The translations under genes and the position numbers were made by a program. From Trinickia violacea (lineage in GTDB: Bacteria; Pseudomonadota; Gammaproteobacteria; Burkholderiales; Burkholderiaceae), in the NCBI RefSeq assembly GCF_005280735.1, contig NZ_CP040077.1, positions 1,798,001 through 1,862,000 on the forward strand: a stretch of 64,000 nt of DNA. Direction: 5' to 3'. The notes beneath the pieces are model-generated. The model was not told the origin of the DNA and did not search any database. It saw nothing but the letters and a program-made list of their open reading frames with translations. Positions 18,261 to 26,532 of this stretch are shown here, piece by piece (within the stretch, counting starts at the first letter, position 1; each line of letters opens with the position of its first letter).

Positions 18261-19176
18261 CTGTCTCGCGCCGCCACGGCACGCCTTTGATGAAGCCCGT
18301 CGCGAGCGCGGTGCCGAGCAGAATGATCGCGCAGCCTTCGAGCATCGCCGGCGACACGCGCTCGGCGAGAAACAAAGCTCCCCACAGAATGCCGAAGATC
18401 GGGATCACGAAGGTCACGGTCATCGCTCGCGCGGGACCGGCCACATTGAGCAGATGGAAGTAGAGGAAGTACGCGATGCCCGTGCAAGCGATGCCGAGCG
18501 CGAGGATCGCACCCCACGCGTGCCACGAGACCGGCGCGGCGGGCCACGTGAGGAGCGCGAACGGCAGCAGCACGATCGTCGAGCCGGTCATGCTGCCCGC
18601 CGCGAGCGTGAGCGCATCGACGCCGTTCAAGTGGCGCTTCGTGTAGTTCGCGGCGATGCCGTAGCACAGCGTCGCGCACAGGGCGGCGCCTGCGGCGAGC
18701 GCGCTCGCCAGGGGCGTCGCGGCGCCGTTGCCGTGCGGCGCTGCAATCTGATCCCACACGAGCGTCAGCACGCCGGCGAAGCCGATCGCAAGACCTAGCG
18801 CACGCGGCGCGTTCAAGCGGTCCTTCAGCCAGACGAAGGCGACGAGCGCGCCCCAGAGCGGCGTCGTCGCATTGATGACGGACGTCACGCCCGCCGACAG
18901 CGTCAATTCGGCAAACGCGAACAGGCAAAACGGTGCGCCCGAATTGAGCACGCCGAGGATCACGAGCGGCACGGCGCGCTGTTTCAAGACGCTCAACGCT
19001 TCGCGCGGCGGCTTGCGCGCGAACAGCAAGCCGAGCAGGAAGATCGCGCCGATCGCGACACGCAGCGCCATCAGCGGCGCCACGCCGAACTCGGTCACGC
19101 CGACGCGGATAAAGAGAAATGACGCGCCCCACAGTGCGGCGAGCACCATGAGCTGGACAACGTTTTGGACTTTCAT
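18247..19176 (-). CDS. EamA-family (DMT superfamily) transporter
   Basis: A 309-residue inner-membrane protein with ten predicted helices in two EamA repeats, each opening with a characteristic ALWGASFLFIRVG-type motif. Such proteins export amino acids or other small metabolites. The start MKVQNVVQLMVLAALWG at 19176 is chosen because the membrane domain begins immediately after; an upstream ATG at 19227 adds an unlikely basic stretch. Monocistronic by spacing. Substrate unknown. Confidence 0.85.
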   Translation of the reverse strand: MKVQNVVQLMVLAALWGASFLFIRVGVTEFGVAPLMALRVAIGAIFLLGLLFARKPPREALSVLKQRAVPLVILGVLNSGAPFCLFAFAELTLSAGVTSVINATTPLWGALVAFVWLKDRLNAPRALGLAIGFAGVLTLVWDQIAAPHGNGAATPLASALAAGAALCATLCYGIAANYTKRHLNGVDALTLAAGSMTGSTIVLLPFALLTWPAAPVSWHAWGAILALGIACTGIAYFLYFHLLNVAGPARAMTVTFVIPIFGILWGALFLAERVSPAMLEGCAIILLGTALATGFIKGVPWRRETGKAS

Positions 19177-19459
19177 CGAGGAGGCGTATTGAAGCGATCG
19201 GGACAGGATGCGCACGCATCTTATCACCGGCTCGCCGCCGATATTTCACGCTGCGATGAAACAGCAAGAAACGGCAAAAAGCGGGCCAATTTCGCTACGA
19301 ATGGGCTTGCAAAAAAACGCGCAGCCGATTGCGTGAAACGGCCGTGCCAGAAGGGTTTGCGACGGGTTGACGAGGAAGAGGGGGCCGGTCTGCGCAGTGA
19401 GTCTCGGTGAAGGGAGAATGTAGCGCAAACCGACGTGGAACGACCCGGATATTGCCGCG

Positions 19460-21061
19460 TCAGTGCGGCGGAATCATCCCGGTCAACACGTTCTGCTGCA
19501 GCCACACGAGGATGCCGAGCACCACCGTCAGCAGGATCGAGTGCTTGAATGTCTTCGCGAATACGAGACCTTCCTTGCCTTTGAGCTCGGTGGTCGCGAC
19601 GCCGGTCGAAATGTTCTGCGGCGAGATCATCTTGCCCATCACGCCGCCCGACGAGTTCGTCGCCGCCATCAGCACCGGGTTCAGGTTCGCCTGATGCGCG
19701 GCCACCACCTGCAGATTGCCGAACAGCGCGTTGCCCGACGTATCGCTGCCCGACAGGAACACGGCGACCCATCCGAGGAACGCCGATACGAGCGGGAAGA
19801 ACGCGCCGACCGAGGCCACGCCGAGACCGAGTGTGTAGTTCAGCCCCGAGTAGTTCATCAGATAGGCAAGGCCGACGATCGTCGCCACGGTGACAATGGC
19901 GATGCGCGTTTGCACCCAGGTATCGACGATCGCGTTGAAGAACTCGCGAACCGGGAGCCTGACGATGAATGCGGTGATGATCGACGCGACGAGAATCGCG
20001 GTGCCGGTCGCAAGCGGCTGGAAGTCCCAGATGGCGCCGTAGGGCGTGTTGTACAGGGTGATGTAGACCGCTTTATCGAGGCCGGGCCACGGCACCTTGA
20101 TGTCGCCGATCGCAAAGATCTTCGCGATGGTCCAAACGATGACGACCGCCGAGACGACCAGCCAAGGAATCCACCCCTGCCAGCCGCCGACCTTGCCACG
20201 CACTTCGCCCACGCGATCGACATTCACTGCGAACTGCGCGTCGGCGGCCGGTTTCCAGACGCGCAAGAAGCCGATCGTGAGGATCAGCGACACGAGCGAG
20301 GACAGCACATCGGTCAGGCTGTAGTTGATGTAGTTGGACGTGACGAACTGCGTGAGCGCGAAGCTCGCGCCCGACACTAGCAGCACCGGCCAGATTCGCA
20401 GCATGTTACGAACGCCCGCGTACACGGCAATCACGTAGAACGGCAGCAGCAGCGCGAAGAACGGCAGTTGCCGGCCGACCATCTTGCCGAGCGAGTCGAC
20501 GGGCAGGTGGGTGACCGCGCCGAGCACGGTGATCGGCACGCCGAGCGCGCCGAACGCGACCGGCGCGGTGTTGAAGATCAGCGTGAAGGTCAGCGCCTCG
20601 AGCGTTGGGAAGCCGAGCAGGATCAAGAGCGAACTCGTGATCGCAATCGGCGTGCCGAATCCGGAAATGCCTTCGAGCAGCGCGCCGAACGAAAAACCGA
20701 TGACGACGAGCACGATGCGCCGGTCGTTCGGCAGGTTGTCGATCATCCACATGCGGAACGCCGCGAAGCGGCCGGAGCGCTGCGCGATGTTGTAGAGCAC
20801 GATCGCGTTGAAGACGATCCACATCACCGGCCAGACCGCGAACACCGCGCCCGCGACGACCGAGTTGATCGCGAGGCCGACCGGAAACTGCCAGCCGGCG
20901 ATCGCGATGACGAACCCCACGACGAGGCCCGCGAGCGATGCCTGCCATGCGGGCCGCCGGGCCCAGCCGAGCAGGACCAGTACGACGACGATGGGGAGGA
21001 TCGCTACGATGAACGATGGCAATAGGGCATTGCCGATCGGGGTGAGCAATTGATGGAACAT
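19460..21061 (-). CDS. lldP: L-lactate permease (LctP family)
   Basis: A 533-residue, 12-14-helix permease for uptake of L-lactate (also glycolate and D-lactate) with protons. Family features include the LIFNTAPVAFGALGVPI segment, FLSGSDTSGNALFGNLQ near residues 430-450 and the ATNSSGGVMGKMISPQ motif, which is highly conserved in LctP proteins. The length fits the family. No lactate dehydrogenase or LldR gene is adjacent, so it stands alone; regulation is not visible. The 283-bp gap to the EamA start contains nothing recognisable. Confidence 0.94.
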   Translation of the reverse strand: MFHQLLTPIGNALLPSFIVAILPIVVVLVLLGWARRPAWQASLAGLVVGFVIAIAGWQFPVGLAINSVVAGAVFAVWPVMWIVFNAIVLYNIAQRSGRFAAFRMWMIDNLPNDRRIVLVVIGFSFGALLEGISGFGTPIAITSSLLILLGFPTLEALTFTLIFNTAPVAFGALGVPITVLGAVTHLPVDSLGKMVGRQLPFFALLLPFYVIAVYAGVRNMLRIWPVLLVSGASFALTQFVTSNYINYSLTDVLSSLVSLILTIGFLRVWKPAADAQFAVNVDRVGEVRGKVGGWQGWIPWLVVSAVVIVWTIAKIFAIGDIKVPWPGLDKAVYITLYNTPYGAIWDFQPLATGTAILVASIITAFIVRLPVREFFNAIVDTWVQTRIAIVTVATIVGLAYLMNYSGLNYTLGLGVASVGAFFPLVSAFLGWVAVFLSGSDTSGNALFGNLQVVAAHQANLNPVLMAATNSSGGVMGKMISPQNISTGVATTELKGKEGLVFAKTFKHSILLTVVLGILVWLQQNVLTGMIPPH

Positions 21062-21272
21062 CTCGGCTCCTTCGTTGTTGTTCGATGCCGGTTGTGTGCC
21101 GCTGAACAGGTTTTTGGCCTGTTGGTCTCTTGGTCTTTTACCGCGCTTCCAAGCATAGAAGGCGAAGCGGCTCAGTCAAGACGGGTAAGTACGGCCTTAA
21201 TGAATGCGCGGGGGAGGGATCGACGGGTGCTGGAGCGGGCCCGGTCAGCCGGCTGGACGGACGCTGCGAAGC

Positions 21273-21767
21273 TCAGTGGCCGTGCCACCCGCCGCCGCCA
21301 TGCCAGCCGCCGCCGCCGCCATGCCAGTAGCCGCCGCCGTGCCAGCCGCCCCAGCAACAGCCGTGGCCGCCCCACCAGCCGCCGACGCCGATCGAGATGG
21401 ACGGTCCTCCCCAATACGGGTAGCCGTAGTAGGCGGGGTAGGCCGGGTACGCCGGATAGTACGCGGGGTACGCCGGATAGTACGCGGGGGCTGCGTAGTA
21501 GTAGCTGCTTGGAACATCCGCGACGGCGTACTGCGCGGGCGGTGCCTCCGCATAGGCGGAGGCCGGCGGAGGAGGCGGCTGGTTCGGCGGCGGAGGATGG
21601 GCTGCGGCGCTCGGCGGGGGCGCGACCGGCACCGCTTGCTGCGTTGCGGCAGCGGGCACGGTCGGATAGTAGTAGCCGCCGTATGGATCGTATCCGTAGG
21701 GTCCGTAGTAGCATCCGGCCAGCGACACGGCGCCGGCAAGTGCCGTCGCGGCTAATTTGACACTCAT
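21273..21767 (-). CDS. Tyr/Pro-rich and His/Gly/Trp-rich outer-membrane lipoprotein
   Basis: A 164-residue predicted lipoprotein: MSVKLAATALAGAVSLAGC ends in the lipobox LAGC. The mature part has three low-complexity zones: a Gly/Tyr-rich start (GPYGYDPYGGYYYP), a Pro/Ala-rich middle, a YYPAYPAYYPAYPAYPAYYG repeat, and a C-terminus of GGWHGGGYWHGGG-type repeats ending HGH that could bind metal. The start at 21767 is chosen for the signal peptide; an in-frame ATG at 21842 would bury it. Related low-complexity lipoproteins are common in Burkholderiales, but their function is not established. Confidence 0.8.
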   Translation of the reverse strand: MSVKLAATALAGAVSLAGCYYGPYGYDPYGGYYYPTVPAAATQQAVPVAPPPSAAAHPPPPNQPPPPPASAYAEAPPAQYAVADVPSSYYYAAPAYYPAYPAYYPAYPAYPAYYGYPYWGGPSISIGVGGWWGGHGCCWGGWHGGGYWHGGGGGWHGGGGWHGH

Positions 21768-21904
21768 GACACGCGCTTCCTTGAATCGAAACGTCCCGCT
21801 GACCTGGCGCGAGGCGGACGTCGTGCGAGCACTGTACGCCAATGCCGCAGCGGCGGCACGGCGTGCCGGTTACGGATCGTTTCAAGCGTGCGTGCATAAG
21901 CAGC

Positions 21905-21928
21905 AAAAAGCCCGCACGAGGCGGGCTT
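21905..21928 (-). terminator. Rho-independent terminator of thiC
   Basis: AAGCCCGC and GCGGGCTT pair over 8 bp around ACGAG, and on the minus strand the stem is followed by TTTTTG. It lies about 30 bp after the thiC stop. Confidence 0.85.
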
Positions 21929-21958
21929 GTTGTCTCAGCTCGGTTCAAGCGGCAGCGT

Positions 21959-23890
21959 TCACTGCTTCTGATAGATCTCCGAGCCGCTCTTGACGAACTC
22001 GACGGCTTTCACTTCCATGCCTTTCTTGAGCGCCACGTCCTCCGTGATGCCCTGGGCAGCCGCGAACTCGCGCACGTCCTGAGTGATCTTCATCGAGCAG
22101 AAGTGCGGGCCGCACATCGAGCAGAAGTGCGCGACCTTCGCCGAATCCTTCGGCAGCGTTTCGTCGTGGAATTCGCGCGCCTTGTCCGGATCGAGGCCGA
22201 GGTTGAACTGGTCTTCCCAGCGGAACTCGAAGCGCGCTTTCGACAGCGCGTTGTCGCGCACTTGCGCGCCAGGATGGCCTTTCGCCAAGTCCGCCGCGTG
22301 GGCCGCGAGCTTGTACGTGATGATGCCTTCCTTCACGTCGTCCTTGTTCGGCAGGCCGAGGTGCTCCTTCGGCGTCACGTAGCAAAGCATCGCGGTGCCG
22401 AACCAGCCGATCATCGCCGCGCCGATGCCCGACGTGATGTGGTCGTAGCCCGGGGCGATATCGGTGGTGAGCGGCCCGAGCGTGTAGAACGGCGCCTCGT
22501 CGCACCAGTCGAGCTGCCGATCCATGTTCTCTTTGATGAGCTGCATCGGCACGTGGCCCGGGCCTTCGATCATCACCTGCACGTCGTGCTTCCATGCGAT
22601 CTGCGTGAGCTCGCCGAGCGTCTTCAATTCGCCGAGCTGGGCTTCGTCGTTGGCGTCGTAGATCGAGCCGGGACGCAGGCCGTCGCCGAGCGAGAAGCTC
22701 ACGTCGTAGGCCTTCATGATTTCGCAGATGTCTTCGAAGTGCTCGTAGAGGAAGCTTTCTTTGTGATGCGCGAGGCACCACTTCGCCATGATCGAGCCGC
22801 CGCGCGAGACGATGCCGGTCATGCGGTTCGCCGTCAGCGGCACATAGCGCAACAGCACGCCCGCGTGGATCGTGAAGTAGTCGACGCCTTGCTCGGCCTG
22901 TTCGATCAGCGTGTCGCGGAAGATTTCCCAGGTCAGGTCTTCGGCCTTGCCGTTGACCTTTTCCAATGCTTGATAGATCGGCACCGTGCCGATCGGCACC
23001 GGGCTGTTGCGGATGATCCATTCGCGCGTTTCGTGGATGTGCTTGCCCGTCGACAGGTCCATCACCGTGTCGCCGCCCCAGCGGATCGCCCACGTCATCT
23101 TGTCGACTTCCTCGCCGATGGAGGAGGTCACCGCTGAATTGCCGATGTTCGCGTTGATCTTCACGAGGAAGTTGCGGCCGATGATCATCGGTTCGCTTTC
23201 CGGGTGATTGATGTTCGCGGGGATGATCGCGCGGCCGCGCGCCACTTCCTCGCGCACGAACTCAGGGGTGATCTCGGTGAGCGCGTTCGGGCCGAAGGCC
23301 GCGGCGCCGAACGCCTGGCCCGGGTGCTGGCGGCCCATCATCGCGGCGAGCTTCGCGCCGTTCGGGCCGCTCGCCTTGAGGCTCTCGAGGTACTCGGCGC
23401 GGCGCTGGTTCTCGCGGATCGCGATGAACTCCATTTCCGGCGTGATGATGCCGCGGCGCGCGTAATGCATTTGCGACACGTTGGCGCCCGCTTTGGCGCG
23501 GCGCGGCGTGCGGTGCAGGCCCGGAAAACGCAGTTGCGCGGTGGCCGGATCGGCCGCGCGCTCGCGTCCGTACTCGCTCGTCAGGCCCGGCAGCGTTTCC
23601 GTGTCGCTGCGCTCGTCAATCCAGTTCTCGCGCAATGCGGGAAGACCCCGGCGTACATCAATCTTATTTTTGGGATCAGAATACGGGCCAGAAGTGTCGT
23701 ACACGTAGATGGGGGGATTCTTTTCCCCGCCGAAGGCAGTCGGCGTATCGGCCTGAGAGATTTCGCGCATCGGCACCTGAATGTCGGGGCGCGATCCGGT
23801 CACATAGACCTTTCGGGAGTTCGGCAACGGCTCGACGGCGGCAGCATCCACGTGCGCGTCGGCGGAAATGAATTTGGGGTTGGCGTTCAT
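21959..23890 (-). CDS. thiC: Phosphomethylpyrimidine synthase ThiC
   Basis: Radical-SAM enzyme (643 residues) that rearranges 5-aminoimidazole ribotide into HMP-P for thiamine pyrimidine synthesis. The C-terminal cluster motif CSMCGPHFC (about residues 587-595) is the unusual CxxCx4C of ThiC. The internal sequence MHYARRGIITPEMEFIAIRE is family-typical. The start MNANPKFISADAHVDA at 23890 has a GGAG-type site upstream; a longer in-frame start at 23980 would run into the riboswitch and is rejected. It is controlled by the TPP riboswitch just upstream, so it should be expressed when thiamine is scarce. Confidence 0.97.
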   Translation of the reverse strand: MNANPKFISADAHVDAAAVEPLPNSRKVYVTGSRPDIQVPMREISQADTPTAFGGEKNPPIYVYDTSGPYSDPKNKIDVRRGLPALRENWIDERSDTETLPGLTSEYGRERAADPATAQLRFPGLHRTPRRAKAGANVSQMHYARRGIITPEMEFIAIRENQRRAEYLESLKASGPNGAKLAAMMGRQHPGQAFGAAAFGPNALTEITPEFVREEVARGRAIIPANINHPESEPMIIGRNFLVKINANIGNSAVTSSIGEEVDKMTWAIRWGGDTVMDLSTGKHIHETREWIIRNSPVPIGTVPIYQALEKVNGKAEDLTWEIFRDTLIEQAEQGVDYFTIHAGVLLRYVPLTANRMTGIVSRGGSIMAKWCLAHHKESFLYEHFEDICEIMKAYDVSFSLGDGLRPGSIYDANDEAQLGELKTLGELTQIAWKHDVQVMIEGPGHVPMQLIKENMDRQLDWCDEAPFYTLGPLTTDIAPGYDHITSGIGAAMIGWFGTAMLCYVTPKEHLGLPNKDDVKEGIITYKLAAHAADLAKGHPGAQVRDNALSKARFEFRWEDQFNLGLDPDKAREFHDETLPKDSAKVAHFCSMCGPHFCSMKITQDVREFAAAQGITEDVALKKGMEVKAVEFVKSGSEIYQKQ

Positions 23891-23971
23891 GCATATCTCC
23901 TGATGTGGGTTGCTAAGCAGGAGACGAGAGGAAGGTAGGGCAGGTTTGGCGCGGTGAACTGCGGTGAAGCC

Positions 23972-24083
23972 CTTACGCATCCCTGCGCTGGCATTATCCA
24001 GATCAGGTTCAAAGGGTATTTCTCACCCGCGCAACGCCATTGCTATGAACTATCAGCTCTAGCGCAACACAGGACCCCCGCGT
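23972..24083 (-). promoter_or_regulatory. TPP riboswitch (THI element) of thiC
   Basis: On the minus strand the leader carries the conserved blocks CGGGGGTCCT, CGGGTGAGAAATACCC, TTTGAACCTGATCTGGATA and ATGCCAGCGCAGGGA, in the order and spacing of a THI-box aptamer. It lies about 80 nt before thiC. TPP binding would lower thiC expression; whether by transcription or by hiding the ribosome-binding site is not clear from sequence. Confidence 0.96.
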
Positions 24084-24242
24084 TAGCAGCGCACAAGATA
24101 CACCGGGTCGCCGCAGGTTGGCAACCGGCAATCTTGTAAGTGTGGAAGCGCGACGGTTGGATGTCTTCAGAGTTTTGATGCGGTACCGATAAACAGTTGT
24201 GAACAACCATTCAGCCGCCAAGCGGCATTCAACCGGGAGTCC

Positions 24243-24740
24243 ATGATGCGCGTGCGTACCTTTCACCCCACGACCCTGATCGCCACGGCTTTGTGTGCGG
24301 CGGCTGCCGTGACAATGCCGATGCTGGCGGCGGCCGGCCCGACGAGCGGATCCGGCGGCACTATCACGTTTATCGGCAGCATCGTCGAGCCGGGTTTCGA
24401 CATCAGCAGTGCGCCGATCGGGCCGGCCGCGAAGGGGGGCGCGCTGGAGGCGATCCGCACGAGCAACGGCGTGCAGCTGACGTTCGCGGCGCCGAATGGC
24501 GGGGTGCCGGGCGCGGACGTGTCGTTCGTCGCGAACGACGCCGCGCGCTCGACGATCGGACCCAACGTCAAGGACGATGTTGTGACGCGCTTCGTCGACC
24601 CGAAAGGGCGAGCCTTTCCGTGGCAGCCGGGCGGGAGCTATCACCTGAGCCCCGAGGGTGGGGTGCTGTCGTTGACGGTGCCGCACGGTGGTCCGCAGAC
24701 CGCCGCCAAGCCGGTCACGATGGTCATGAGCTATAACTGA
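24243..24740 (+). CDS. Secreted fimbrial-subunit-like protein
   Basis: A 165-residue protein with a cleavable signal peptide (about residues 1-31, ending LAAAG). The mature start GGTITFIGSIVEPGFDIS resembles the opening of chaperone-usher pilin domains (G-x-I-x-F-x-G-x-I-V), and the last residue motif VTMVMSYN resembles the alternating hydrophobic final strand of pilins. It lacks the cysteine pair usual in type 1 pilins. No usher or chaperone gene is adjacent, so it is an orphan or uses machinery elsewhere. ATG codons at 24243 and 24246 are equally possible. Confidence 0.6.
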   Translation: MMRVRTFHPTTLIATALCAAAAVTMPMLAAAGPTSGSGGTITFIGSIVEPGFDISSAPIGPAAKGGALEAIRTSNGVQLTFAAPNGGVPGADVSFVANDAARSTIGPNVKDDVVTRFVDPKGRAFPWQPGGSYHLSPEGGVLSLTVPHGGPQTAAKPVTMVMSYN

Positions 24741-24880
24741 CCGGGCGGCGATCCGAGGGCGGCCATCCGTCGGGCGGCGCTCCGCGGGGCGGCCATCCGA
24801 CGGGTGCCGCACCTCGGGGCGGGCCTCCGAGGTGCGGCTGTCCGGGGGGCGCCGTCCGCGCGGTCGTCCCCTTTTTAAAA
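24741..24880. repeat. GC-rich degenerate tandem repeats with a strong hairpin
   Basis: Behind the fimbrial-like gene, units like GGGCGGCCATCCG recur about every 15-17 bp with drift. Inside is a perfect 12-bp hairpin, GCCGCACCTCGG (24806-24817) and CCGAGGTGCGGC (24827-24838) with a 9-nt loop. A CCCCTTTTTAAAA run follows at about 24868. It could serve as terminator; no ORF of interest crosses it. Confidence 0.6.
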
Positions 24881-24914
24881 ATATCGCCGGCGCTGTCATC
24901 TCTTTTGCGTGCGC

Positions 24915-24941
24915 TCGACTAACGTACATTTCGTAGGTCGA
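24915..24941. promoter_or_regulatory. Imperfect inverted repeat ahead of the DUF1223 operon
   Basis: TCGACTAACG and CGTAGGTCGA match as reverse complements at 8 of 10 positions, separated by 7 bp, directly before the GAGGAG ribosome-binding site of the next gene. Placement suits an operator. Confidence 0.35.
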
Positions 24942-24952
24942 GGAGCAGCATC

Positions 24953-25837
24953 ATGCACACTAGGACACGCACGACAACGATATGGCGGTGGGCGGCATGG
25001 GCGATCGCGCTGCCGCTTTCGCTCGGCGCAAACGGACTCGCTCTGGCAGGCGTCGCGTGCAGCGCGCACAGTCCCGCGCATCGCGTCGCGCTCGTCGAGC
25101 TTTACAGCAGCGAAGGATGCAGCAGTTGCCCGCCGGCCGATCGCTGGCTCAGTCAATTGCATGGCGGCAGCCCGGGCGCGGACATCGTGCCGTTGGAGTT
25201 GCACGTCGACTACTGGAACCGCCTCGGCTGGACCGATCGCTTCTCGCAGCATCGCTTCACCGAGCGGCAGGAGAATCTCGCCGCTTTTGCGGGCGGCCAT
25301 CTGATCTATACGCCTGAAGTGTTTGTCGCTGGCCGCGAATTGCGCGACTGGGGCGCGTCGGACTTCGACGGGCGTCTTCGCGAACTGGCGGCTCAGCCCG
25401 CGCAAGCCGATGTGGCGATTCGCCTTGCGCCGGTTACGCCTGGCGCGGCGAGTCAGGCGGGCGGGGCGAGCGGCGCGGGTTCAGGGGCCGCGGCCGCGGT
25501 GAATCCGCAAGGGCTCGGCGTCGACGCGCAATTCACCGCGCGCTCGACTGCGCCGCGCACGCTGAACGCCTACGTCGCGGTCTATGAGAATCAGCTCAGC
25601 TCGCAGGTCGACGCGGGCGAGAACCATGGCGCGACGCTGCATCACGACCGCGTCGTGCGCGCATGGCTCGGGCCGGTGCCGCTCGTCGGCGGCGTCGCGC
25701 GGATTCGGCGCAACGTCGTGGTTGCCGCGGACGCCAGCGATACGGCGTCGCCCGGCCGCTTCGGCGTCGCCGCGTTCATCGAGGACGCGGCGACCGGCGA
25801 CGTGTTGCAAGCCGCCGATCTGCCGGCTTGCCGTTAA
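24953..25837 (+). CDS. DUF1223 thioredoxin-fold secreted protein
   Basis: A 294-residue protein with an N-terminal signal peptide (about residues 1-33). The DUF1223 core begins VALVELYSSEGCSSCPPADR, a thioredoxin-like fold with a CxxC-type pair (GCSSCPP) that suggests redox chemistry in the periplasm; HVDYWNRLGWTD follows. A Gly/Ala-rich linker interrupts the domain near residues 165-185. The GAGGAG site lies just before the ATG. It is the first of three close genes with a cytochrome b and a molybdo-enzyme, all plausibly envelope redox proteins; the exact role is not established. Confidence 0.88.
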   Translation: MHTRTRTTTIWRWAAWAIALPLSLGANGLALAGVACSAHSPAHRVALVELYSSEGCSSCPPADRWLSQLHGGSPGADIVPLELHVDYWNRLGWTDRFSQHRFTERQENLAAFAGGHLIYTPEVFVAGRELRDWGASDFDGRLRELAAQPAQADVAIRLAPVTPGAASQAGGASGAGSGAAAAVNPQGLGVDAQFTARSTAPRTLNAYVAVYENQLSSQVDAGENHGATLHHDRVVRAWLGPVPLVGGVARIRRNVVVAADASDTASPGRFGVAAFIEDAATGDVLQAADLPACR

Positions 25838-25861
25838 CTTCGGCCGACATGGGAGGCCACG

Positions 25862-26503
25862 ATGTCCACATCGCATGCTCGCGCGAGACCCGCCGAGACG
25901 CTGCACCAACGGCGCGACGCGCCCGTTCATCCGGCCTGGGTCCGCATCACGCACTGGCTCAACGCGCTCGCCGCGATCACGATGATGCTTTCGGGCTGGC
26001 AGATCTACGACGCGTCGCCGATCTTCTCGAGCTTCATGTTCCCGCCCAAGTTCGCGCTCGGCGGCTGGCTCGGCGGCGCGCTGCAGTGGCACTTCGCGGC
26101 GATGTGGCTGCTCCTCTTCAACGGGATCGTTTATCTCGTGCTGAACGTCGCGAGCGGCCGTTTCTTTCGCACGTTCTTTCCGCTTTCGCCGCGCGCGGTG
26201 ATCCGCGATCTCGCGAGCGCGCTGACCGGCAAGCTGTCGCACGCGGATCTGCGCCACTACAACGCGGTGCAGAAGCTCGCTTACCTGGTCGTGATCATCG
26301 ACTTGATCGTGCTCGTGCTGTCCGGCCTCGCGATCTGGAAGTCGGTGCAGTTTCCGCTGTTGCGCGAACTGATGGGCGGCTACGATTCGGCGCGCGTCGT
26401 GCACTTCTTTGCGATGTGGGTGTTGTTCGCGTTTCTCGTCGTGCATCTCGTGATGGTCGCGCTCGTGCCGCGCTCGCTGATCGCGATGCTGCGCGGCCGA
26501 TAA
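25862..26503 (+). CDS. Cytochrome b561-type membrane subunit
   Basis: A 213-residue inner-membrane protein of the cytochrome b/b6 (Ni-Fe hydrogenase b-type, formate dehydrogenase gamma-like) family. Four helices carry the expected haem-ligand histidines: HPAWVRITHWLNA, LQWHFAAMW, and VVHFFAMWVLFAFLVVHLV. It has a GGGAGG-type site before the ATG. It sits 24 bp after the DUF1223 gene and 29 bp before the molybdo-enzyme gene, so it most likely passes electrons between the quinone pool and that enzyme, in the manner of MsrQ with MsrP. Confidence 0.87.
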   Translation: MSTSHARARPAETLHQRRDAPVHPAWVRITHWLNALAAITMMLSGWQIYDASPIFSSFMFPPKFALGGWLGGALQWHFAAMWLLLFNGIVYLVLNVASGRFFRTFFPLSPRAVIRDLASALTGKLSHADLRHYNAVQKLAYLVVIIDLIVLVLSGLAIWKSVQFPLLRELMGGYDSARVVHFFAMWVLFAFLVVHLVMVALVPRSLIAMLRGR

Positions 26504-26532
26504 CACATTAGGACGATAGGCGGAGGTCGATC

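Noticed and set aside
24741..24880. CRISPR-like array
   Set aside because: Repeats are short, degenerate and touch each other without unique spacers; no cas genes nearby.
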